NCBI GenBank assembly: GCA_965215945.1
Contig: CBDCFC010000004.1
Span: 1 to 64,000, forward strand
Length of the DNA stretch: 64,000 bases
Direction of reading: 5' to 3'
Origin: JAHEKD01 sp965215945
GTDB lineage: Bacteria; Pseudomonadota; Gammaproteobacteria; Arenicellales; JAHEKD01
Every line of letters begins with the position of its first letter. Position 1 is the stretch's first letter. A model generated the notes under the pieces. It was not told the DNA's origin, ran no database searches, and worked only from the letters and a program-made list of their open reading frames with translations. The position numbers and the translations under genes are program-made. Below, in pieces: positions 26,899 to 36,540 of this stretch.

Positions 26899-27918
26899 TT
26901 AATTTATTTCTACCAGTTCCAGCCTGTTTCCTTCATCGTCAATCTCCAACATCAGTCCGACTCCCGGGGCGTAATATTTGAACTCAAAGGGACCAGGCTC
27001 CATTAAGTTAATATCTCGGGTAATAAGGCAGTTAGTATTGCACGATGTTGCTGGTGTGGTTTCTGAGGCGGTGATACTAATTACTTTTGCTGCGTCTTCG
27101 GCTTCACCCAAAGCAAATTCCTGACGGTAGCTTTCCCCGACAACTGGATTCGCCATCATTAAGATACCGGGTTTGGCCCTTTCTACGCCAACCTTGAATG
27201 ATCCATCAATAGCAATCAACTCCGGTTCTTGCGGTTCATCACCTTCATTTATCTCGTAGTCCTTGACCTCTTCACCGCAATACCAGACGTTTCCCTGTTT
27301 ATCCTGAGCATACCAGTCCTGGGTATCCTCAACCAGATCTCCATCATCGGTAACAACGTCACGAACGACTAAACATTTGACACCTGCAATCAGCTTTACT
27401 TTATCCGTAAATGTGACAACAACTATCTCGTCTCCGCCTTCGTAAACACGACGACTGCCTGGAACCAGTGGGAAGTAAGGATTCACCGCGACACTTGTGC
27501 CAATATCTCTGGGGTCAACAAAATTTTCAGGCGAGAAATCAGGGTCATAACGATTCTCTCCGATTTCAGAACAAAAATCACGGCGAAAAGATAATCGATC
27601 ACGGCAAAGTTGTCTTTCTTCATAAAATTTATCACGGCTTTCACTATAACAGTCAGCTCTTTCTGTACGTCCTGTCTCATTGATACATTTTGCCAAGTTT
27701 GAAAAGTAATCTTCCTTATTCTCAAATCGACAGGATACATATTTAAGCTTGGCCGTGTCTGAGCAAAATCTCGGAAAATTGTGTCCGTGATATGCCTGCG
27801 CGCTTGTATTAAACATAAAAATACTAATCGTAAAGATGAGTAACACTGAGTTGAAATATCCTGTTTCTGAAAATATATTTCTTGCCGTATGAAAATTAAA
27901 TCTACTGTTTTGAAACAT
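26899..27918 (-). CDS. Exported protein of an uncharacterised family
   Basis: About 339 residues from ATG 27918, chosen because CAGGAG lies seven bases upstream; an in-frame ATG at 27969 has no ribosome site. A signal peptide (VLLIFTISIFMFNTSAQA) is followed by a Cys-containing helical segment of ~90 residues with several Arg/Cys pairs. The C-terminal domain starts NPYFPLVPGSRRVYEGG and has QDWYAQDKQGNVWYCGEEV, AKPGILMMANPVVGESYRQE and YYAPGVGLMLE. That domain is common in secreted bacterial proteins with no assigned function. Confidence 0.7.
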   Translation of the reverse strand: MFQNSRFNFHTARNIFSETGYFNSVLLIFTISIFMFNTSAQAYHGHNFPRFCSDTAKLKYVSCRFENKEDYFSNLAKCINETGRTERADCYSESRDKFYEERQLCRDRLSFRRDFCSEIGENRYDPDFSPENFVDPRDIGTSVAVNPYFPLVPGSRRVYEGGDEIVVVTFTDKVKLIAGVKCLVVRDVVTDDGDLVEDTQDWYAQDKQGNVWYCGEEVKDYEINEGDEPQEPELIAIDGSFKVGVERAKPGILMMANPVVGESYRQEFALGEAEDAAKVISITASETTPATSCNTNCLITRDINLMEPGPFEFKYYAPGVGLMLEIDDEGNRLELVEIN

Positions 27919-28235
27919 TACATACTCCTGAATTTGAGAAATTATTTGGGTAAAATTTGGCAATGCCAAATGGCTTTTAGGAATTAAGGTAAACTATCAA
28001 TATGGCTGACACATTACCGTCAGATTACCGAATGGTAATGATCATGAACCCGCCGATCTTTTAGAATGATTTTTGATGAAAACCGAGAATGACAACAAAT
28101 AATGCCTGTGGCAGGTATAGCAGTATGAGCAAACTAAGTGTGGAATCTAACTATTCCATATCTCGGTTAAACACGACTATTTCAGAACTGGAAAACACAT
28201 TTTAGAAGCTGTTCGCAGGTTACTAGGTTACTCTC
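27919..28235. other. Divergent intergenic region before the GT4 gene
   Basis: 317 bases. It carries an ATTACC direct repeat and palindrome (28013-28039), a distant inverted pair AAAACCGAGA (around 28079) / TCTCGGTTAA (around 28162), and a small hairpin GGAAT-N6-ATTCC (around 28141). These could be a structured leader of the GT4 message. Just before the GTG start there is a GGTTACTAGGTTACT direct repeat. No gene seen. Confidence 0.4.
28013..28039. promoter_or_regulatory. Palindrome ATTACC-N4-GGTAAT, copy 1, with extra half-site
   Basis: ATTACC (28024-28029), GAAT, GGTAAT (28034-28039): a 16-bp inverted repeat about 197 bases upstream of the GT4 start. A further ATTACC begins at 28013, eleven bases before. 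The same palindrome occurs at 47317 and 49524 at similar distances from glycan-island genes. Confidence 0.55.
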
Positions 28236-29357
28236 GTGATTAATGTTCTTTTAATTGGCCACTCAAGGAAATGGCGTGGCGGCGAAAATCAGGTTGGTTT
28301 ATTAATACATGGCATGAAAACCCATCATCCCGATGTAAACATTCATATAGCCTATCCTGACGACGCTATTATGATTGAACGCCTAGGTGTCGTAGTCGAT
28401 GGCATCATTCGATTACCTTCAACCAGATCATTTGACCTTCGATCTGTCTTGGCAATAGTCAAGTATTGTAAACACCATCGTATCGATATTTTGCACGCTC
28501 AATCGGGCATCACTCACTCATTAGCACTCCACATAAAGTTTTTTTTGCCAAAAATAAAAATCGTTGTTCACAGACACGTCGATTTCACGATTAAAAAACG
28601 TTTGTTTACACGCAGAAAATATTTATCAAACAAGGTTGACCAATATATCGCTGTATCATCGGCCATCGAAAAGAGATTACTGGATTACGGAATTCCAGAT
28701 GAGAAAATCGCGCTCGCGAAAAGTAGCATAGACCCGTTGCCGTATATGAACCTTAATAAACAAACAGCAAAATCGAATATTTGTGAACGCTATGACATTG
28801 ATAAAAACCTTGTTCTAATTGGTTTTGCAGGCGCTCTGGATGCAAACAAGGATCCCATAACATTTGTTCGTATTATCAGTCAGCTGCGGCAGGGCGGAAT
28901 AAAAGTGAATGCCCTAATTGCAGGGGTAGGGGATCTTATGTCAGCCGTTGAACAACAAGTCGAGGCCTTGAATTTAAAGAACAACGTCAAATTAACCGGG
29001 TTTGTTCAAGACATGCCTGTCTTTTTTGCTGCTTTAGACATATTTATACTGCCCTCTACAGCTGAAGGTTTAGGAACTGTTTTGCTAGAAGCCATTCATG
29101 CGAATGCGAACGTTATTGCCTCTGATGTTGGGGGTATTCGAGAAATTGTAAGAGATGGTGAAACTGGACTGTTAGCCAAAGCAAAGGACATCAATTCATT
29201 CACTCACGCTGTCGAAAAACTGCTTTCCTGTCACTGTACGGCAAAAAGACTACGGAACAATGCCATCAACCATGTCGGGCAAGAATTTAACTTGCAAAAA
29301 ATGCTAGATAATAATTATAAAATTTATCGTCAACTCCATAAGGAAGACGCTGAATAA
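28236..29357 (+). CDS. Glycosyltransferase family 4 protein
   Basis: A 373-residue GT-B glycosyltransferase (GTG start). The N-terminal half begins INVLLIGHSRKWRGGENQV with the WRGGE loop of GT4 enzymes. The C-terminal nucleotide-sugar domain has LIGFAGALDANKDP, LTGFVQDMPVFFAALDIFIL and the EX7E motif in STAEGLGTVLLEAIHANA, then ASDVGGIREIV. It probably adds a sugar to LPS core or another surface glycan; sugar and acceptor unknown. Its 3' end has a second, truncated copy at 49312. First gene of the AT-rich island. Confidence 0.88.
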   Translation: MINVLLIGHSRKWRGGENQVGLLIHGMKTHHPDVNIHIAYPDDAIMIERLGVVVDGIIRLPSTRSFDLRSVLAIVKYCKHHRIDILHAQSGITHSLALHIKFFLPKIKIVVHRHVDFTIKKRLFTRRKYLSNKVDQYIAVSSAIEKRLLDYGIPDEKIALAKSSIDPLPYMNLNKQTAKSNICERYDIDKNLVLIGFAGALDANKDPITFVRIISQLRQGGIKVNALIAGVGDLMSAVEQQVEALNLKNNVKLTGFVQDMPVFFAALDIFILPSTAEGLGTVLLEAIHANANVIASDVGGIREIVRDGETGLLAKAKDINSFTHAVEKLLSCHCTAKRLRNNAINHVGQEFNLQKMLDNNYKIYRQLHKEDAE

Positions 29358-29409
29358 AGCATTTCTTTTTATAAACTGGATCTTATCGATTGGACTTAAG
29401 TCAATAAAT

Positions 29410-30435
29410 CTATGGAGATAGATCTATTGGTCTGGATTGTCTGCATTCAAGCACCTGTTTTACGATTTTAAATACTCTTTGGGGCGCTATCGTGTATTTC
29501 CAATTTGAATCACCGATGAGTTTACGAGATAGCATTGGTTTGATAATGATATTTTCACCCCAACTTGGTCGCCAGGTAAAATTTTTGTACTTTCTGCCAA
29601 TCACTGTCACCGTGGGTAATCCAAATGCTGAGGCAAGATGACCATTGCCAGAATCATTGCCGACAAGGATTGCAGACTGGTAATAATATTTAGCCAAATC
29701 AAAAATGTCAGTAAAGACAGGCATTTCAAATTCTGATTCGATCAGTGCCACCCACTTGGGTTTCTCAGATGGAGACACACTAAAAACTGGAGTAAATCCA
29801 TCACCTTTTAAAAGGCGTGCCAGTTGCAGATATCTATCGGGTAACCAATTTTTCTTTTCATTACTACTGGTTGGATGAACGATTATTCTTTTAAAATACT
29901 TTTTTCTCACCCAGTTATCAGGAATCGAAATTGATAAATCATAATCTGGGGATGGCAATAATTTGTTTTTTTTAAAAAAATGGCAAATATGGCTTGCCGT
30001 GTTATATCCGGAAAACCGATCTGAACTTAAAGTCTGACCATTAAAGCAATTAAAATCAACGTCTATGTCATCGTATTTGTACAATGGTGCAATAAAGTCC
30101 GGGTTGTAAAGTGACCGTCTGCGCCTTATCGAATACATTGCAACTCGCGCCATGCTATATCTGGCTAATCTATGATTAATAGAATTTAGTGATGATGACA
30201 AATTAACCGCTCGAGCCCCACTATCTGCTAAAACAAGGTCATAACTTAATAATCTTTTTTCGAATGAACCGTCTTTAAAATCACACACAGTCACCTTATT
30301 GATCAAATGGCGAATATCAAACAGGTTTTGATGATAGTAATCAATATCAACACCTAATTTGGTAAGATTTTGTGCCAATAATAGCTGAATGAAGCCATCA
30401 CCTAAGCCTTGGCTTGGAATTATTGCGATGTTCAA
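29410..30435 (-). CDS. Glycosyltransferase family 9 (heptosyltransferase-like) protein A
   Basis: A 341-residue GT9-type GT-B enzyme. It begins MNIAIIPSQGLGDGFIQLL, where GLGD is the usual acceptor-loop motif. The donor domain has IIVHPTSSNEKKNWLPDRYL and ILVGNDSGNGHLASAFGLPTVTVIGRKYKNFTWRPSWGEN. It resembles the gene at 45330 (STS/SSNEKKNW and TDSGNAHLASALGIP), so the two are paralogues. LPS-core heptose or related sugar transfer is inferred. Confidence 0.85.
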   Translation of the reverse strand: MNIAIIPSQGLGDGFIQLLLAQNLTKLGVDIDYYHQNLFDIRHLINKVTVCDFKDGSFEKRLLSYDLVLADSGARAVNLSSSLNSINHRLARYSMARVAMYSIRRRRSLYNPDFIAPLYKYDDIDVDFNCFNGQTLSSDRFSGYNTASHICHFFKKNKLLPSPDYDLSISIPDNWVRKKYFKRIIVHPTSSNEKKNWLPDRYLQLARLLKGDGFTPVFSVSPSEKPKWVALIESEFEMPVFTDIFDLAKYYYQSAILVGNDSGNGHLASAFGLPTVTVIGRKYKNFTWRPSWGENIIIKPMLSRKLIGDSNWKYTIAPQRVFKIVKQVLECRQSRPIDLSP

Positions 30436-30499
30436 TTAATTACTCTTTTAACCAATAAATTTGAATATAAGCAAAGTACTTAATGATGATTAAGAAACG

Positions 30500-31594
30500 C
30501 TAGCTAACACATGAAATGGCTGATTTCACATGATGATTAAAAACTTGATTTACCAACGGTATAACATGCTCAGGTTTGATGCTGTCATATAAACGATTGT
30601 AGAGTTCATCGCCGCTTTTAAACTTTGCTGATTGAAAACTGGAATTCTCGGGAATATCCTTCCACTCAATTCCGATATAACGATCACCATTATCGGGAAG
30701 CCATATGTTCTTATGCGCTGAAGGCGAGCAAATGGCGACTGTAGGAATTTGCAATGCCTGTGCGATGTGCCTGGGCCCTCCTTCATTACCCACGAACATG
30801 TGACAATTTTTAATAATAGCGGCCAGGTCTCTTGATTGTTCTAAGCGGATATTTGAAAAAACCCTTGGATGATTGTTCAATTCATGTTGATGTAAGTTCA
30901 AAATATCACGCTCTTCTTCTTTTCCCCAATAAAAAAAGACAACCTGGGCATTCAATTTGTTGATGCAATGATTGATGAGTTTAACCACATATTCTTGACG
31001 CCATTTTTTAAATGAGATTTTTGAACTGGCAGCAAATACCAGCACCGGGAAATTAAAATCAACCCCTTTACTGATCATAATTTCTCTCATTCTTTGTTTT
31101 TCAACATCAGTAAGCTGAATGATCATGTCATGATCGTATTTAACTTTATAACCAGCTTCGACCAAGGGCCTAAGCATTTGCAATCTTTGCTTAATCTTGT
31201 CTTCTGCAGGCTCGTTATATTTGATCTTGTGATTGAAAAAATATCCCTTTTTGGGTTTATAGCGCCCGATTTTGAACTTTGCGTGTCGAGAAAAAGCACA
31301 AATTACTCCGCTTTTTTCCGTTGATGTTGCGTCAATAATAATGTCATAGTTTTTTCGGGTGACTTGGTAGACTTTATGAAAGTATTTAAACAGGTTCTTC
31401 CGCTCAGACATTGACAATGAAATTACGTTGTCAATGTAGGGATGGTTCAAAAACAACGACGCACTGGGTTCATGGACCATATAATCCACTTCCGCATCCG
31501 GGAAACTTTTTTTAAGACTATTACAAAGAACTGAAGTCAGTACTACGTCTCCAATTGCCAAGAATCTAATGACTAGAATTTTCATGTCTATCAA
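30500..31594 (-). CDS. Glycosyltransferase family 9 (heptosyltransferase-like) protein B
   Basis: About 361-364 residues; the start is either ATG 31594 or ATG 31585 (MKILVIRFLAIGDVVLTSVL, the typical WaaF/RfaF opening). The donor domain has VLVFAASSKISFKKWRQEYV, CHMFVGNEGGPRHIAQALQIPTVAICSPSAHKNIWLP. GNEGGPRHIAQA replaces the more common GNDSGxxHLA. It probably adds a heptose or heptose-like sugar to an LPS core. A tandem regulatory box (31634-31650) lies 40-50 bases upstream. Confidence 0.87.
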   Translation of the reverse strand: MIDMKILVIRFLAIGDVVLTSVLCNSLKKSFPDAEVDYMVHEPSASLFLNHPYIDNVISLSMSERKNLFKYFHKVYQVTRKNYDIIIDATSTEKSGVICAFSRHAKFKIGRYKPKKGYFFNHKIKYNEPAEDKIKQRLQMLRPLVEAGYKVKYDHDMIIQLTDVEKQRMREIMISKGVDFNFPVLVFAASSKISFKKWRQEYVVKLINHCINKLNAQVVFFYWGKEEERDILNLHQHELNNHPRVFSNIRLEQSRDLAAIIKNCHMFVGNEGGPRHIAQALQIPTVAICSPSAHKNIWLPDNGDRYIGIEWKDIPENSSFQSAKFKSGDELYNRLYDSIKPEHVIPLVNQVFNHHVKSAISCVS

Positions 31595-31633
31595 ACAGAA
31601 TTCATTGAATCAGATAGAACGTAACCTCTTAAA

Positions 31634-31650
31634 CTTAGGAATAACTTAAG
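31634..31650 (-). promoter_or_regulatory. Tandem YTAAG box A
   Basis: On the minus strand TTAAG-TTATTC-CTAAG: two pentamers 11 bases apart, 40-50 bases upstream of the GT9 gene B. An AT-rich TTCTAT that could be a -10 follows toward the gene. Same design as boxes B-G. Confidence 0.62.
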
Positions 31651-31769
31651 GAATCATATTTTTCTTCAACCTTCGTTCTGATTTGCAGTAATTTCCCATC
31701 AAAGTTAGAAGCCATTGGATTAGAATGATATATTTCCATTTTTGCCCTTCTGAGGCTGGCACTATCAAA

Positions 31770-32445
31770 ATGTCTATAAATTACTGTGACTTGCGAAATC
31801 ATGTTATTTCAAGTTATCGAACTGCTGATGGATCGAGGCCGGAGGTACTTTTGGTTAGCTATAATGAGCAAAAATTAGTCATAAAAGATTACACCTCTTG
31901 TCCGGGATTATTTGGTGGTTTTGTTGGTTCTTATTTGATCTTCAGAGAAAAAAAAAGCGCTCAGTAAGCTACAGGCAATTAAGGGTATACCCAATTATTA
32001 TGAATGCTCCTCGCCTCGTGTGCTTATCACGTCTCACTGTAATGCAGTAGTTGCTTCTGATATTGATCATGATATCGAGTGGGATGATTTTGAACAAAAG
32101 TTACGCAAACTGATCAATTCGATGCATCTACGTGGCGTTGCACATTGCGATTTACGATCACCGGGAAATGTCTTAATGGATTCCGACAACAACCCTTATA
32201 TTATTGATTTTGTGTCATCTATCTTTAAGTCAAACTACAACCCAATATGGAATCTGTTATTTAGTTATGCAAAAAAGGCAGACTATTCGGCAATACTTAA
32301 GATTAAGTCCAGAATTAAACCTGCATTACTCTCAATGCATGAAATCAAACAGTTAAAAAATGATGCAAAAAAAGGCAATTTATTTAGGTGGATTACAGGG
32401 AAATTGCGAATACTTAGCCAATCCGTTTTTGGGATAGGGAAATAA
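31770..32445 (+). CDS. WaaP/Kdo-kinase-like LPS kinase, frameshifted
   Basis: Protein-kinase-like enzyme that probably phosphorylates an LPS core sugar. The N-terminal lobe reads from ATG 31770 (VLLVSYNEQKLVIKDYTSCP, with Lys of the ATP site). The C-terminal lobe lies in another frame: INSMHLRGVAHCDLRSPGNVL is the catalytic loop (HxDLxxxN) and PYIIDFVSS the DFG-like metal site. The A run at 31948-31956 has nine A; eight would join the frames and give about 225 residues. It is divergent from the GT9 gene B. The lesion may be a sequencing error. Confidence 0.75.
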
Positions 32446-32492
32446 ACCAATCTATTTCACGTATATCCGACTATTACCCAATATTCCCTGAA

Positions 32493-33248
32493 ATGAAAAT
32501 CTTATTAGATACTTGTATAAAGACAGCCCAAAGAACGCATCTGATTATTCATGGGATATTTCTGACCGTGAGCGCAATATTACTCTTTGTTATGAGTAGT
32601 CAATCTGTCTATGCGATAGAGAAATTACCGAGCAGATTGTTATTGGATTATGTGGTAGAGCTGCACAATCTGAATTTAGGAACGGTGAAAAAAACCTTAA
32701 TTGTCGAAAACGGTGTTTATACAGCAAAAGCAAACATTCGTCCCAGCCTAAAAGTTAAGCTGTTTGACACTTTTACCATTACCGAGGAAGCTAGATTTTA
32801 CATTACGAATTCAGAGCTAATACCGATTTCTTATTCATCTACAAAAACAGGGAGAAAGGCGCACAATAGACGCGTCATTTTTGACCATAAAACTAAACAA
32901 CTTAAATTTAATAGTGGACGAATTGAGCCATTGATTGATAACACGTACGATTTAGGCAGCATTGCATTTGCTCTAATGTTGGAAAATTTCGAGCTTATTA
33001 AAGGTAAGGTATTTTTAGTTAGTGATGGGGAAAAAAATCGTAAGTATATGGCATTAACGCCTAGTTATGAAAAAACTAAAACGCCTGCCGGCATATTCGA
33101 TGCAGTAAAAATTTCATTAAAACGAATGAATAGTGAGACTCGATTTTTTCATGTCTGGTTCGATACCAAAACGAGGATACCTGTGAAGTCATCACGTGAA
33201 AAGGGAAACAGAATTTTCACAATGTCACTTTTACATTACGAGATGTAG
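32493..33248 (+). CDS. DUF3108-domain exported protein
   Basis: A 251-residue protein with an N-terminal membrane/signal segment (HLIIHGIFLTVSAILLFVMSSQSVYA) and a DUF3108 beta-rich domain: LLLDYVVELHNLNLGTVKKTL, ITEEARFYITNSELIPISYS, KTPAGIFDAVKISL and FHVWFDTKTRIPVKSS. DUF3108 proteins are periplasmic or outer-membrane proteins of unknown role, often near cell-envelope genes. It follows the kinase gene by 47 bases and precedes the GT39-like gene, so it may share their transcript. Confidence 0.78.
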   Translation: MKILLDTCIKTAQRTHLIIHGIFLTVSAILLFVMSSQSVYAIEKLPSRLLLDYVVELHNLNLGTVKKTLIVENGVYTAKANIRPSLKVKLFDTFTITEEARFYITNSELIPISYSSTKTGRKAHNRRVIFDHKTKQLKFNSGRIEPLIDNTYDLGSIAFALMLENFELIKGKVFLVSDGEKNRKYMALTPSYEKTKTPAGIFDAVKISLKRMNSETRFFHVWFDTKTRIPVKSSREKGNRIFTMSLLHYEM

Positions 33249-33331
33249 CAGTTGTTAAACGTTTAAAAGTAAAGTGATTCAGCTACTGGATTTTCATTAT
33301 CTAATAGTAGTGCAACACGATTAATAACCTG

Positions 33332-34871
33332 ATGAATAAAAAATTGTTGGAACAACCAAGCAATAGCACAATAAAGCTCTTCATCATCTTTGGCTGCTTA
33401 GTTGTTTCCATCTGGTCCGTTTACGCTGATCCGATAATTAATATCGACGGCATCTTGTATGCTGATGCAGCGAATTCTTATTTAACGCATGGCTTTAGCG
33501 AGACATTAAGTGTTTACAAGTGGCCGTTATATCCAATATTAATGGCGCTTATTCACCAGATAACCGGACTCAGTCTCGTCAATAGCGCCCATTTACTAAC
33601 ATATGTTTTCAGCGTGTTAACCAGCTTTGCATTTATTGGATGCATAAGTATCCTGGTGGCCGTCAATAACAATTACAATCGCTGCAATCATTATTGTATT
33701 TTTTCCAGGTTTAAACGAAACACGGTCATTTTTGATTCGAGACCATGCTTATTTGGCTTTCTATCTATTATCTTAATACTACTTATTACAAGCACTGAAA
33801 TTCAGCAATGCCCTTTTAGTGGCTAAAAGCCTTCTGGCAATGCTGGCTGCTGCGTTATTTAGAATTGAGGGATTTATCTTTCTGTTGTTTATTCCCGTCA
33901 TTTATTTTCTCAAATCTGAAAAGCTTGTAAGTCGTCATTTGATCTTCAAGGTTGGGTATGCGTGTTTAACACTATGTATCCTTATTTTGGTTTGTGGATG
34001 GTGGTTGTCTACACCCGGACAATTTATTAGCGAATCTGTGTTTTCCTATGAAACTTTCTCAGTGGATGGCAAACCGCCGCACAATATTGCAAAATAAAAT
34101 CGAAATCATCATGTATCAAATACTTGATTCGGAATCCGATACATTTGGCCGAATTGTATTCTTTTGGACTGCTATTGGTATTCTCTTTACACACACATTA
34201 TTAGTATTAAGCGTTATCTATGGTTACTTAGTCTGGTACACACTTCGAAACAGACTTGTTAAGCTTGGATCAGGCATTAAACGTGGATTGATATTTTTTA
34301 TAAGCCTCAATGGACTCATCCTGGTTGGATTTACAATAAAGAACCTATTTTTAACAAGCCGCTACCCTTTAGCATTAGCATTGCTCTTGTTACTCTACGT
34401 TCCGTTTGCTCTGGAAGCAGTCTACTTAAAATGGCTGAAAGTCCGTCATCACTCGGCCATTAAAACCTGGAAGTTTCAATTGCTGTTACTGCTATTAATC
34501 GCCAACTCTTATGAAGGACTGACTAGCATTAGTGGTCATCATCACCTGAAACAGCAGGGCAATGGATAAGTGAAAATACTGATGTAAACTACAATCTGTT
34601 AACAGACAATAAAGTCATCGGCTTTTATAGTAATAAGGATGAAACTCACTTAACAGTGGTTGCGGACAAGTCAATGTTGATTAATTCATTTTACAAAGGC
34701 GAATGGATTTTATTTGATTATCTAGCGATTGTGGTTTCTGAAGACCTGGAGTATCGTGGCCATCTTGAGAAAACACTTTGGCTCAAGCCTGTAAAAATAT
34801 TTATTTCCAAGGGGCAAGAAGAAGTTAGAATTTATGATGTAAAAACCTATCGTGAACGAGAAAATCAATAA
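33332..34871 (+). pseudogene. GT39/ArnT-like polytopic glycosyltransferase, multiply interrupted
   Basis: Pieces of one membrane glycosyltransferase in three frames. The N-terminal piece has the ArnT/PMT-type loop PIINIDGILYADAANSYL. The middle (LIRDHAYLAFYLLS) carries an in-frame TAA at 33774-33776; the following piece is AKSLLAMLAAALFRIEGFIF. Further shifts occur near 33660 (CC), 34091 (A run) and 34537 (T). Restored length is about 510 residues, typical for a lipid-linked-sugar transferase that acts on the periplasmic side. Four or more lesions including a nonsense codon make this the best candidate for real decay. The tail reads KVIGFYSNKDETHLTV to RERENQ. Confidence 0.75.
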
Positions 34872-34927
34872 TGTTAGTGTATTGATTTGGACTAAGTCAG
34901 GCTCCGATCCTGCATACCACTTGTGAT

Positions 34928-36154
34928 TTAATTTGGATTTGATTGATTAACAATGGCTTGGGCTCGAATGTGACGATGAAATTCAGCGGGCATTTCGCTC
35001 AGTTCAAATTTCCATTTAACCGGTTTATTCGTGCTAATCTCCCTACTAATACTTTGGATATGTGTGTCCCGGTCAATAGATCCGGTATAGCAAGCCTTCA
35101 CCCGCAACGTATGTTGGCAGGTTTGGTATCGGAACCTCCAAGCTTTTATGCACATGACCTGCAATGACTGTACTTTTTTGGTTTGTTTCAACCTGTTTTC
35201 TGACCCATCTGCCTTCAACACCGGTTAGTCCATGCGCAAGCTCAGGCAACACAGAGTAATACGAATCGGCAATGGGCTGATGTGTAAAAATCAGTATATC
35301 GGAGTATCTTCCATCAGCTTTCTCTTGCAACCACTTGAAAGTTTCACCTCGCTGCCCTCGGTGAAAGGGGGATGATATGACTGGATGTATCCAAACTCAC
35401 AAATGCTTTATCCAATAGTTCAAACTGAAAATTTGGCGGTGAAAAATATTTTTCAAAAGTTCCACGTTCCGGGTATTCGTAATTATTGTGATTATAGTAA
35501 TCATGGTTGCCGTAAACGTTATAAACGGGTATGGGTGAGTTATTTATTACTTTAAAGGCGGACTGAACATCTTGATGTGAATAGAACATATCGCCAAGAT
35601 GAAAAATGAAATCACAGTCCAACTGAATGGCTCTGCGAATTAACCACTCAAGTTCTTTACCACCACCGCTATCACCGATGGCCATAAACCTGTATGTTTC
35701 ATTTACAGGAAAGAGCCAACTGACTTCCATCATATTAGATATTTTTCCATCAATCACAAGATGACGGGTTGAATTCTGAATTGATTCATTGACCGTTGCA
35801 TCTGGTTTATCAGTTTGTAATATTGAATTTTGGTGAACGTTTTCAACCACAAGCGGAAAATTAACAAAATCACCTTTTAGCTGGATTTTTATATGGCGGT
35901 GAATAGGCACGGATGACGTATGCATGATTAGTTTGTTTTATGAAGCCACCTTCAACTGATAGCGCCATGTCCATTTTTTCGATTTTAATCTGTGAAATAA
36001 AATTAAAATTATCGAATTGGTAACCTGGTATTCTAAGACCATGCACATAAACCAAGGACAAAAAAACGGCAAAAAAAACGATCGCTAAAATCCCAAGAAA
36101 TTTGACCAGTCTCTTTAGCCGAGCCAGAGCGATCATTTTCCGCATGGGTAACAT
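34928..36154 (-). pseudogene. Purple-acid-phosphatase-like metallophosphoesterase, copy 1, frameshifted
   Basis: Second copy of the gene at 49706. Membrane anchor ~residues 15-35, then AYVIRAYSP; the catalytic motifs FMAIGDSGGGKELEW, IFHLGDMFYSHQDV, VYGNHDYY, ILIFTHQPI and VIAGHVHKSLE are all present but spread over different frames. Shifts fall near 35895, at a five-G run 35367-35371, and near 35085, judged by alignment with the intact copy. Its stop is at 34928. All metal-ligand motifs survive, so sequencing error is possible, yet the intact second copy would also permit decay. Confidence 0.78.
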
Positions 36155-36227
36155 GTAATTCTGAACTTAATGCTAGAAAGCCTAGACTGATCGAGTTAGA
36201 CCCAACGAAATGCCATATCCAAGATAA

Positions 36228-36383
36228 TCATCGTATGATCGTGTCATTGGAGGGCCCATCAGTGCCGGATGCAGTCGATATTCCAGTTCGTAGGCCTAAT
36301 TCATATTGATCACTAGCAAAGGAGGGTAAACAGGTGAATAACCCGAAAATTACCAATATAAGAGTCGTGCTAAATTTCTTCAT
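36228..36383 (-). pseudogene. 5' remnant of an exported (probably beta-barrel) protein gene
   Basis: A 51-codon frame starting MKKFSTTLILVIFGLFTCLP, a clean signal peptide ending SFA, then SDQYELGLRTGISTASG, which looks like the first strand of an outer-membrane barrel. It ends in TGA; a shifted frame continues DDYLGYGISLGLTRSV before a stop. Its first ~110 bases and promoter are repeated at 40223-40411. It seems to be the head of a gene whose body has been lost. Confidence 0.55.
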
Positions 36384-36457
36384 AGTGTTCCCTATAAAAA
36401 TTAGTGTCAGGTTGACTTTATTGGGGAAGATTTAAGAACAACTTAAGATATTGAAAA
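36271..36457. repeat. Long direct repeat, copy 1 (~187 bp)
   Basis: Nearly identical to 40223-40411, same orientation. It covers a tandem YTAAG box, the promoter, the leader (ATAGGGAACACT before the ATG) and the signal-peptide codons of the remnant gene. The shared block starts at GCAGTCG and ends at ATTGAAAA. Together the two copies bracket the four-gene carbamoyltransferase module. Confidence 0.85.
36431..36447 (-). promoter_or_regulatory. Tandem YTAAG box B
   Basis: On the minus strand CTTAAG-TTGTT-CTTAAA, i.e. TTAAG-TTGTTC-TTAAA with an 11-base period, about 50 bases upstream of the signal-peptide remnant. One mismatch (last A for G). Confidence 0.58.
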
Positions 36458-36540
36458 ATTAATGTGTTCGAAATTGCTCTCCCTGCATCGAGTGTAGGGT
36501 TGTAATGACGTAGGAGGTAGTAGCACGCTGGACAGTTCTT

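Noticed and set aside
28218..28235. GGTTACTAGGTTACT direct repeat before the GT4 start as a further tandem regulatory box
   Set aside because: The units are 8 bases apart and do not match YTAAG, so it is not part of that motif set.
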